From CAZYME01 sp964648115 (lineage in GTDB: Bacteria; Pseudomonadota; Gammaproteobacteria; Legionellales; Legionellaceae): 64,000 nt of DNA. A model generated the notes under the pieces. That model worked only from the letters and a program-made list of their open reading frames with translations. It searched no databases and had not been told where the DNA came from. Position 1 is the stretch's first letter. Each line of letters opens with the position of its first letter. The translations under genes were made by a program, and so were the position numbers. Below are positions 50,483-57,818 of this stretch, piece by piece. The DNA is taken from positions 9,656 through 73,655 of the forward strand of contig CAZYME010000009.1 in the NCBI GenBank assembly GCA_964648115.1, read 5' to 3'.

Positions 50483-51493
50483 TTAACGACTCAACTCCCC
50501 ACAAAGATCCTCTTCCATCAATGCCTTAATCTTCTTAACATCCGAATACTTACTAAGTAAATACAACAACTTACAATGAGCAGCCTCCGGCGTCATATCA
50601 TAACCACTTACAAGACCCGCTTGCTTCAAAGTAAAACCTGTCGCATATTGACTCATCTCCACCCTGCCATGCTGGCATTGGCTGCAATTCACAAGGATCA
50701 CACCACGCTGACAAGCATCCTCCAATAACTTTAAAAAACTCGGATCATTATTGGGCGCATTCCCCACACCATATGTTTCAAGTATCAACCCACGCAAAGG
50801 TTGATTCAAAATATAAGTAAGTACCTCGGTCGTAAACCCCGGGAATAACCTAAAGTTAGTAATGCATTGAGCGCTCATAGTCTGCAAATGAAAAGCTCCT
50901 TGCTTACCCCGGAGCAAGAGATCTTGATTAAGCTCAATAGCCGTTCCAATCGTTGCAAGATGGGGAAAATTAGGCGAATCAAATGCATTAAATCGATTTG
51001 CACTTACTTTTTGAGTGCGATTGCCCCGTAATAGTCGCTGATTAAAATAAACGCATACTTCTTTTATAGGCTGGTGCGCTGCAAGCCATAACGACGTAAC
51101 AATATTATCTAACGCATCATTACGCACTTCTGAGAGCGGTATTTGAGAGCCTGTCAGAATCACAGGTTTATCTAAATTCTCTAGCATGAAGGACAAAGCT
51201 GACGCTGTGTAACTCATAGTATCGGTACCGTGAAAAATCACAAATCCATCAAAATTGGCATACTCCTCAGCGATATCTGTGGCAATTCGGTTCCATTGAT
51301 CCGTCGTCATGTTCGATGAATCAAGTAAAGGCTGATACTCTTTGATGACATAATTAGGCATGTCTGGATGAAATAACGTAGGAATTTTTTCCAACTCGGA
51401 TGATACGTATCCCTGAACCGGCTCATAGCCATGCGGAGTTTTGATACTACTAATAGTCCCACCTGTATTGATAATTAGAATGTTTTTTTTCAT
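50483..51493 (-). CDS. ansA: L-asparaginase, type I (cytoplasmic)
   Basis: 336 residues, no signal peptide, so the low-affinity AnsA type. 'ILIINTGGTISSIKTPHGYE' has the first catalytic Thr and 'DGFVIFHGTDTMSYTASAL' the second (H-G-T-D-T-M). 'VILTGSQIPLSEVRNDALDN' is also conserved. Hydrolyses asparagine to aspartate and ammonia. Monocistronic. Confidence 0.95.
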   Translation of the reverse strand: MKKNILIINTGGTISSIKTPHGYEPVQGYVSSELEKIPTLFHPDMPNYVIKEYQPLLDSSNMTTDQWNRIATDIAEEYANFDGFVIFHGTDTMSYTASALSFMLENLDKPVILTGSQIPLSEVRNDALDNIVTSLWLAAHQPIKEVCVYFNQRLLRGNRTQKVSANRFNAFDSPNFPHLATIGTAIELNQDLLLRGKQGAFHLQTMSAQCITNFRLFPGFTTEVLTYILNQPLRGLILETYGVGNAPNNDPSFLKLLEDACQRGVILVNCSQCQHGRVEMSQYATGFTLKQAGLVSGYDMTPEAAHCKLLYLLSKYSDVKKIKALMEEDLCGELSR

Positions 51494-51558
51494 AAATTAT
51501 GACCCACTGAGATCGCCCACTAAAAAGACTGCCTTCCGGTAATAATAGCACTTGTTGG

Positions 51559-51661
51559 GTAATTACCCAGCACTCTCAATTTGTAAGTGCTGTCGTCCCC
51601 GCGCAGGCGGGGGCGACAGCGAAAATGCACAATTAATGCGCTACAAATTGAGAATTACTGG
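51559..51661. repeat. Palindromic element related to family F
   Basis: Outer arms actctcaatttgtaa and tacaaattgagaatt, with an inner stem gctgtcgtccccgc / gcgggggcgacagc. It lies in the 248-bp gap between the divergent ansA and rppH genes, so it may sit within their promoter region. Confidence 0.72.
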
Positions 51662-51740
51662 AAGTTACCAGTTTTCATTGCCAACTCCTTGCTTTCTGTG
51701 GAAAAATCAAGAAATCATTGAGTGGTTTTAAGCAATAATT

Positions 51741-52265
51741 ATGGTTATCGACAGAGCCGGTTACCGGCTAAATGTAGGGATCGTTTTAATAAACGAGTCC
51801 GGCCGCGTGTTTTGGGGAAGGCGGCATGGGCATGATGCTTGGCAGTTCCCTCAAGGCGGGCTTGCAGCCGGAGAAACCGCGCTGGATGCCATGTTTAGAG
51901 AACTGCACGAGGAAATTGGACTAGAGCGTGAAGACATTGAAGTATTAGGCGTAACCAAACGCTGGCTAAAATATCGACTTCCCAAACAGTATTTACGGCA
52001 TGGTAGTGAACCGTTGGTCATCGGTCAAAAACAAAAATGGTATTTATTAAAGCTAGTTTCTAGCGAACAAAAGGTTCGCCTCGACCTATGCGACTCGCCA
52101 GAATTTGATAGTTGGCGCTGGATTGATTACCACGAGCCACAAGAACATGTCATTTTTTTCAAAAAACAGGTTTATACACAAGCCCTGAAGGAATTAGAAC
52201 ATTTTCTCAAAAAACGACGACCCTCTTTGAGCGCGCGTCGCAAACGAGGTAGCCATGGCCGCTAG
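51741..52265 (+). CDS. rppH: RNA 5'-pyrophosphohydrolase
   Basis: 174 residues; removes pyrophosphate from 5'-triphosphate mRNA ends, starting decay. Nudix box 'GGLAAGETALDAMFRELHEE' followed by I-G-L is complete (G-x5-E-x7-R-E-x2-E-E), and the N-terminal 'YRLNVGIVLIN' and C-terminal 'FDSWRWIDYHEP' match RppH. First gene of the rppH-ptsP-lgt-thyA series, the same order as in E. coli. Confidence 0.95.
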   Translation: MVIDRAGYRLNVGIVLINESGRVFWGRRHGHDAWQFPQGGLAAGETALDAMFRELHEEIGLEREDIEVLGVTKRWLKYRLPKQYLRHGSEPLVIGQKQKWYLLKLVSSEQKVRLDLCDSPEFDSWRWIDYHEPQEHVIFFKKQVYTQALKELEHFLKKRRPSLSARRKRGSHGR

Positions 52266-52292
52266 AAACAGTTCGCCTTAAGGGATGTCGAA

Positions 52293-54587
52293 ATGCTAAA
52301 AATATTAAAGCGTATCGTCCAAGACGTTACTACAGCGAGCCATCTAACTGAGGCCCTTGAAACGCTGGTAGAACGTGTGCGTGAAGCAGTTACAGCTGAT
52401 GCAGTTTCTGTGTTTCTCATCGACAATAGACTTGCTGAATATGTATTAATTGCCACCGATGGCCTAAATAAACAAGCCGAATCACGCGTACGCGTTGCGT
52501 TAGATAGTGGATTAATTGGTTTAGTAGGCCGGCGTGAGGAGCCTATTAATATCAGCAAAGCACCATCTCACCCCGACTTTCATCAAAACCCTCTTTTAGG
52601 CGAAGAGAGCTTAAATGCGTTTCTCGGCGTACCCATTATCCAACATCGTAAGCTCTTTGGTGTATTAACCGTTCAACAAGTGGAAGAGCGTTGTTTCGAC
52701 GATGCAGAAGAAGCCTTTTTGATTACGCTGGCAGCGCAACTGGGCGGTATTATTGCGCATGCTGAAGCCACCGGCGAATTAGCGCAATTAACACAGCCGC
52801 GAGCTGCCACTGGTTCCCCTAATGCAGATACCCTCCAAATTGCCTTAACTGGACTAGGAAGCGTGCCTGGTATTGCGATTGGTACAGCAGTTGTCGTCTA
52901 TCCACCTGCCGATATCGATGCGGTTCCTCGTAACACAGTGGAAGATTTAGACGGTGAAATAGCCATTTTTTACGAGGCATTAGCGAGCGCGCGTGACAAT
53001 ATGCACCGCTTAGGGCGGCGTATGAAATCAAGCCTTGAGGAGGATGAACACGCCTTATTTGATGTGTATCTGAAGCTTCTTGATAAAGATAGTTTAGGCG
53101 CTGAGGTCGTGCAGGAGATTCGTAGTGAAAAATTAAGTGCGCAGGCTGCACTAGCGACTGTAATTAAAAAGCACGTCAATCAATTTGAGAATATGAAAGA
53201 CGATTATTTACGTGAACGCGCTAGCGATTTTCGCGATATCGGCAGACGAGTACTGGCCGAACTACAATCATCACAACAAGAGGAAATTGATTACCCGCGT
53301 CGCACCATTCTTGTTGGTGAAGAAATTTCCGCAGCGGCCCTTGCTGAAGTCCCTGAAGGACAACTGGCGGGCGTAGTGTCAGCAAAAGGGGCTAATAATT
53401 CCCATGTAGCCATTTTGGCACGGGCCTTGGGCGTCCCTGCAGTGATGGGGGTCCGTGGGCTTAAAATAGAGCAACTATCCCGCCGGGCTATCATTGTAGA
53501 TGGATATTATGGTCATGTGTTTATTTCGCCCACGAAAGCATTGCTTAGCGAATACAAACAACTAATACAAGAAGAAGACAAGCTTAACGAAAGCCTGGAA
53601 AGTCTGCGTGATAAACCCGCTGAAACCACCGATAACTACCGCGTGTCGCTACAAGTAAATACCGGTCTTGCTATGGATGCGGGTTTGTCGATGAGCGTCG
53701 GGGCGGAAGGCGTAGGGCTTTACCGCTCAGAAATCCCGTTCATGAGCCGCGATCGCTTTCCCTCGGAAGACGAGCAATACATCATTTATAAACAAATTCT
53801 CAAGGCCTTTGCACCCCGTTTGGTAACCATGCGGACCCTGGACATCGGCGGAGATAAAGTATTACCCTATTTCCCCGTAGAAGAAGACAACCCCTACCTT
53901 GGCTGGCGAGGCATTCGTGTCACACTTGATCATCCTGAGGTGTTTTTGTTACAAGTACGCGCTATGATGCGAGCCAATGAAGAGCTCAACAACCTGCGGA
54001 TTATGTTGCCGATGATCACCTCTCTCAGCGAGGTAGACGAAGCATGTTTTTTAGTCGACAAGGCCTATGCTGAGCTGTTAGAAGAAGGATGTATCATTGA
54101 TAAGCCTCAAGTGGGTGTGATGATTGAAGTCCCAGCAGCCGTGTATCAAGCACGTGAGCTAGCCAAACGTGTAGATTTTCTTTCCGTAGGCAGCAATGAT
54201 TTAACACAATATCTGCTAGCCGTAGACCGCAATAATGCTCGCGTGGCAGGCCTTTATGACTCGTTGCATCCAGCGATGCTTAACGCCTTACTTAAAGTTG
54301 TCGAGGGTGGTCATGCAGCAGGGGTTGAGGTAAGTATCTGTGGAGAAATGGCCAGCGACCCATTGGCTGTTATTTTACTCCTAGCAATGGGCTTTGACAC
54401 GCTTAGTATGAACTCATCCAGTTTGCCCCGGATAAAATGGGTTATTCGTAATCTTTCCATCGCTAAAGCACGGAAAGTTCTGGATGATGTTTTAGAACTT
54501 GAGCATGCGGGTGAAATTCGTTTGCATCTACAAAAAATATTGGAAGATGAAGGATTGGGTGGTTTAATCAGAGCAGGGAAATCGTGA
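52293..54587 (+). CDS. ptsP: Phosphoenolpyruvate-protein phosphotransferase PtsP (enzyme I-Ntr)
   Basis: 764 residues: N-terminal GAF domain (about 1-150), then the PEP-utiliser domains of enzyme I. The phosphorylated His is in 'GANNSHVAILARALGVPAVM' (near residue 367), and the PEP-binding barrel has 'VTMRTLDIGGDKVLPYF', 'LGWRGIRVTLD' and 'FLSVGSNDLTQYLLAVDRNN', with the catalytic Cys in 'VSICGEMASDPLA'. Passes phosphate to NPr in the nitrogen PTS; the GAF domain senses small molecules. No ptsO or ptsN here. Confidence 0.96.
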   Translation: MLKILKRIVQDVTTASHLTEALETLVERVREAVTADAVSVFLIDNRLAEYVLIATDGLNKQAESRVRVALDSGLIGLVGRREEPINISKAPSHPDFHQNPLLGEESLNAFLGVPIIQHRKLFGVLTVQQVEERCFDDAEEAFLITLAAQLGGIIAHAEATGELAQLTQPRAATGSPNADTLQIALTGLGSVPGIAIGTAVVVYPPADIDAVPRNTVEDLDGEIAIFYEALASARDNMHRLGRRMKSSLEEDEHALFDVYLKLLDKDSLGAEVVQEIRSEKLSAQAALATVIKKHVNQFENMKDDYLRERASDFRDIGRRVLAELQSSQQEEIDYPRRTILVGEEISAAALAEVPEGQLAGVVSAKGANNSHVAILARALGVPAVMGVRGLKIEQLSRRAIIVDGYYGHVFISPTKALLSEYKQLIQEEDKLNESLESLRDKPAETTDNYRVSLQVNTGLAMDAGLSMSVGAEGVGLYRSEIPFMSRDRFPSEDEQYIIYKQILKAFAPRLVTMRTLDIGGDKVLPYFPVEEDNPYLGWRGIRVTLDHPEVFLLQVRAMMRANEELNNLRIMLPMITSLSEVDEACFLVDKAYAELLEEGCIIDKPQVGVMIEVPAAVYQARELAKRVDFLSVGSNDLTQYLLAVDRNNARVAGLYDSLHPAMLNALLKVVEGGHAAGVEVSICGEMASDPLAVILLLAMGFDTLSMNSSSLPRIKWVIRNLSIAKARKVLDDVLELEHAGEIRLHLQKILEDEGLGGLIRAGKS

Positions 54588-54604
54588 TTGAACCGGCAAA
54601 TGCA

Positions 54605-54663
54605 TGCTGGGCGCGAATGGCACTGCCTTAAGACAGTGCCATTCGGCCATCGGCCCAGCCTAC
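54605..54663. repeat. Compact nested palindrome
   Basis: Inner perfect arms gaatggcactgcctta / cagtgccattc with only a few bases between, within outer 'tgctgggc' and 'ggcccagccta'. Resembles the nested D-type structures at 46313 with the middle deleted. It is in the gap between ptsP and lgt. Confidence 0.7.
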
Positions 54664-54691
54664 AACTTTCTACATTATTTAGAGAGAATTT

Positions 54692-55486
54692 ATGTTAATT
54701 TTTCCACACATTAATCCAATTGCGTTTTCAATAGGCCCAATTCAAGTGCATTGGTATGGATTAATGTACTTATTCGGATTTGCAGCAGCTTGGCTCCTGG
54801 CCCACTGGCGGGCAAAACACTACCGACTTAATTGGACATCTGAACAAATTAGCGATTTGATTTTTTTCTCAGCTCTAGGCGTCATCATCGGCGGCAGATT
54901 AGGCTACATGCTGTTTTATAACACCCAGCAGTTTGTACACACCCCCTGGATACTTTTTAAACTCTGGGAAGGCGGCATGTCGTTTCATGGTGGCCTAGTA
55001 GGGGTATTAATTGCATTACTATTTTTCGCCCGCAAAATAAACAAACCATTCTGGGAAATTGCCGATTTCGTTGCTCCTCTCGTACCCCTTGGCCTCGCGG
55101 CTGGTCGCGCCGGCAATTTTATTAATGGAGAATTATGGGGCCGAGCAACAGATATACCTTGGGGCATGATTTTCCCCCACGTTGATAGTCAACCACGGCA
55201 CCCCTCACAAATTTATGAACTTGGCTTAGAAGGGATAGCTCTCTTTATTCTGGTTTGGTGGTATGCAGCCCGCCCTCGACCCGCAGGATGCGTATCCGCC
55301 GTTTTTTTTATGGGTTATGCCATCGCTCGCTTAATGATTGAGTGTTTTCGTGAGCCTGATGTGCAGCTTGGGTTTATGGCTTTTAATTGGCTAACCATGG
55401 GGCAATTGCTATCTATCCCCATGCTTCTAGCCGGATTCCTATTATGGTGGACAAAACGACATGAAAACCTACCTACAGCTTCTTGA
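54692..55486 (+). CDS. lgt: Prolipoprotein diacylglyceryl transferase
   Basis: 264 residues, seven membrane helices; attaches diacylglycerol to the lipobox Cys of preprolipoproteins. 'WEGGMSFHGGLVGVL' (the HGGL motif) and 'GLAAGRAGNFINGELWGRAT' (Arg and Asn active-site loop) and 'RHPSQIYELGLEG' are intact. Its end overlaps thyA by 26 bases, as in related genomes. Confidence 0.97.
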   Translation: MLIFPHINPIAFSIGPIQVHWYGLMYLFGFAAAWLLAHWRAKHYRLNWTSEQISDLIFFSALGVIIGGRLGYMLFYNTQQFVHTPWILFKLWEGGMSFHGGLVGVLIALLFFARKINKPFWEIADFVAPLVPLGLAAGRAGNFINGELWGRATDIPWGMIFPHVDSQPRHPSQIYELGLEGIALFILVWWYAARPRPAGCVSAVFFMGYAIARLMIECFREPDVQLGFMAFNWLTMGQLLSIPMLLAGFLLWWTKRHENLPTAS

Positions 55487-56255
55487 ACATATTTTAAAAC
55501 ACGGCGTAAAAAAAACTGACCGCACAGGCACCGGGACCTTGTCCGTGTTCGGATATCAAATGCGCTTTAACCTTGCAGAGGGGTTTCCCCTGGTTACTAC
55601 AAAAAAACTTCATACGCGTAGCATTATCCATGAATTATTATGGTTCCTGCACGGAGATACCAACATCGCCTACCTGCGTGAAAATGGTGTGTCCATTTGG
55701 GATGAGTGGGCAGATGAAAACGGTGACTTAGGCCCCGTATATGGTCGACAATGGCGTAGCTGGCCCACCCCGGACGGGCGCACTATTGATCAACTAACCG
55801 AAGTCTTACAGCAAATCAAAACCAACCCTGACTCCCGCAGATTGATTATCAGCGCCTGGAATGTCGGTGAGCTAGACAAAATGGCGCTAGCACCCTGCCA
55901 CGCGTTATTTCAATTTTATGTTGCCAATCAACGACTATCTTGCCAACTATACCAACGTTCCGCAGATGTATTTCTTGGCGTGCCTTTTAATATAGCTTCC
56001 TACGCACTATTAACCCACATGGTGGCACAACAATGTAATCTTGAGGTAGGGGAGTTCATTTGGACCGGCGGCGATTGCCACTTATATTCAAACCATTTGG
56101 AGCAAGCTAAAACCCAATTAGAGCGAAACCCGCTACCCTTACCGCAGTTACTGATAAAACAAAAACCAAGCTCCTTGTTTGATTATAATTTTGATGATTT
56201 TGAATTTATTAATTATCAAGCCCATCCAACTATTAAGGCGCCTATTGCTATTTAA
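55461..56255 (+). CDS. thyA: Thymidylate synthase
   Basis: 264 residues, equal in length to the E. coli enzyme; converts dUMP to dTMP with methylenetetrahydrofolate. 'MALAPCHALFQFYV' contains the nucleophile Cys, 'LYQRSADVFLGVPFNIASYA' the dUMP phosphate-binding Arg/Ser and Asn region, and the C-terminus ends A-P-I-A-I. Starts inside lgt. Confidence 0.97.
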   Translation: MKTYLQLLEHILKHGVKKTDRTGTGTLSVFGYQMRFNLAEGFPLVTTKKLHTRSIIHELLWFLHGDTNIAYLRENGVSIWDEWADENGDLGPVYGRQWRSWPTPDGRTIDQLTEVLQQIKTNPDSRRLIISAWNVGELDKMALAPCHALFQFYVANQRLSCQLYQRSADVFLGVPFNIASYALLTHMVAQQCNLEVGEFIWTGGDCHLYSNHLEQAKTQLERNPLPLPQLLIKQKPSSLFDYNFDDFEFINYQAHPTIKAPIAI

Positions 56256-56276
56256 AGTGATCCCGCTGGTAGCGGC

Positions 56277-56325
56277 GTTCCTTCTCCCGATATCGGGCAC
56301 CCTCTCCCATCAATGGTAGAGGGCG
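56277..56325. repeat. Family C palindrome, short form
   Basis: gttccttctcccgatatcgg and 'ctctcccatcaatggtagag', the two hairpins of family C without the AT-rich centre. Between thyA and the OTU-like gene. Confidence 0.75.
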
Positions 56326-56441
56326 ATCCAGCTGATCATTAGTTTTACGGCGGGAATTGCTGTGTCGCAGTTAACTCATTTTGACTTTTTTTTCTTCTCT
56401 GTTATACTAATTTGAACATTACATAAGTGAGTTATATTCTT

Positions 56442-57251
56442 ATGGCGTCGCTACTAGCAAGACTTAACCAAGTTGGTATTCCTAGTACCGCATTTGAGCA
56501 GAACGGCGTACCACTACAGAAAACATTGGCTCCAATCTTACGGAAAAAAGCTGTGGAGCATCTCGCCCTTGGTAAAGGTGCTGTTGCCCAGAGCTTTCGC
56601 GGTGAGTATTTGGCTAGCGGCCAGGGTGATTATAAGCGTTTCCTACGTACTCAATCCCAACCAGGCATTTGGGCAACCTATATTGAGGCTGCGGCACTCG
56701 GTGAAATGTTGGGATGTCACGTGGTTGTAACACCGGTAAAAAAGGGTATCAAACAAGCAACCATCTGCCTATACCGGGCAGCGGATGATCATGCCCCTAC
56801 GGTGCATTTATACAATAGCAATAATACACACTGGTATGCCAATTCCTCAACACCCACCAGCGGCGATGGTAATTGCTTGTATAATGCCTTTGCCCAAGAA
56901 CTAAAAGCAAAAGTGGCCCCAGAATTACGGTTTAATAACCTACCTAGCACAAGATCGCATGGTTTTCTAAATCAAAAACCAGTTGTGAATGACGCGCAAG
57001 CCATTGCATTCCAGAAAAAAATTGAAGCAACGATACGCCGTCATCCTGCCCCAGCACAGACAGATGCAGCGCTACTATCTGAAAAAGAGCGCATCAGTCA
57101 CTTATCAGTTGAAGAACAACAGCAAATTTGTGATGACTATAAACTTGCTTTAGCCTTGTCGCGGGAAGAGATGGGCTATGTCCGTAAAAATTTCTATTCT
57201 TCTCCGTACGAACAGAGAGAGTCTGAGACAAGTATTCGGCCTGGGATGTAA
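56442..57251 (+). CDS. OTU-like cysteine protease with permuted motif order and a C-terminal UIM-like helix
   Basis: 269 residues (GTG 56427 would add five). 'TSGDGNCLYNAFAQELKAKV' is an OTU deubiquitinase nucleophile motif (D-G-N-C, Cys145), but the catalytic His block 'VHLYNSNNTHWYAN' (His130) and the helix/strand 'YIEAAALGEMLGCHVVVTPV', which follow the Cys in ordinary OTUs, precede it here, so the fold seems circularly permuted. Near the C-terminus 'DDYKLALALSREEMG' (about 231-245) fits the ubiquitin-interacting motif: acidic, hydrophobic, x-x-A-x-x-x-S-x-x-E. No signal peptide. Likely a host-directed deubiquitinase (inference). It stands alone between repeats. Confidence 0.78.
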   Translation: MASLLARLNQVGIPSTAFEQNGVPLQKTLAPILRKKAVEHLALGKGAVAQSFRGEYLASGQGDYKRFLRTQSQPGIWATYIEAAALGEMLGCHVVVTPVKKGIKQATICLYRAADDHAPTVHLYNSNNTHWYANSSTPTSGDGNCLYNAFAQELKAKVAPELRFNNLPSTRSHGFLNQKPVVNDAQAIAFQKKIEATIRRHPAPAQTDAALLSEKERISHLSVEEQQQICDDYKLALALSREEMGYVRKNFYSSPYEQRESETSIRPGM

Positions 57252-57407
57252 CAGCAATTCTGGGTAAATAGATAAATCCAGTGCTGTAGGATGTTCCAAC
57301 CTATTTTTTAACTATTTTTTCGCACAATTTTTCTACCCTTGAAGCCAGATTAACGATAGTATCGCCCTTGTGAGCATGCACGCTGCGCCCCATCCAGGCT
57401 ACAATTC

Positions 57408-57614
57408 CTAGGCTGGCTCAATCGGAACTAAAAGCCACATGACTAAATAAACAAGAAATGCGGCTCCGCCTGCCAGGAAAAAAAGCACGAATATTAATCT
57501 TATCCACAAAGAATCGACGTGAAAATAGTCACCTAATCCTCCGCAGACTCCAGCAATTTTTCGGTCTGTACGAGAACGCCATAGTTTTTTATAGGGCTTT
57601 GATATTTGTTTCAT
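57408..57614 (-). CDS. PspC domain protein
   Basis: 68 residues: 'WRSRTDRKIAGVCGGLGDYF' is the PspC signature, followed by one hydrophobic region with a helix ('LIFVLFFLAGGAAFLVYLVM'). Small envelope-stress protein at the inner membrane. ATG 57614 has GTGAG seven bases upstream; it lies 12 bases after the tiny gene just upstream and is probably co-transcribed. Confidence 0.9.
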   Translation of the reverse strand: MKQISKPYKKLWRSRTDRKIAGVCGGLGDYFHVDSLWIRLIFVLFFLAGGAAFLVYLVMWLLVPIEPA

Positions 57615-57626
57615 ATTCAACTCACG

Positions 57627-57749
57627 TTATTTTTTTTTGTCAGGCTGGCTACGCTTTTCCTGATGTTTATCCGTTTTATGAGTAGCATTATGCTGATCAT
57701 GACGACGAGCATCCTGTGATTCATGTGTAAACCTCTTACGTGAAGTCAT
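57627..57749 (-). CDS. Tiny highly charged protein upstream of pspC-like gene
   Basis: 40 codons from ATG 57749 (GGAG nine bases upstream) to TAA 57627. The product is Lys/Arg/His/Asp/Gln-rich (e.g. ...THESQDARRHDQHNATHKTD...) with no hydrophobic stretch, so probably an unstructured or nucleic-acid-binding peptide. It immediately precedes the PspC gene on the same strand. No family recognised; support is the ribosome site and operon position. Confidence 0.5.
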   Translation of the reverse strand: MTSRKRFTHESQDARRHDQHNATHKTDKHQEKRSQPDKKK

Positions 57750-57818
57750 TTTCATATCTCCAAATAAATAAGAATCCTCTTTTAAGAGTAGGTGGACTTT
57801 ACCGATAATACAAATACA

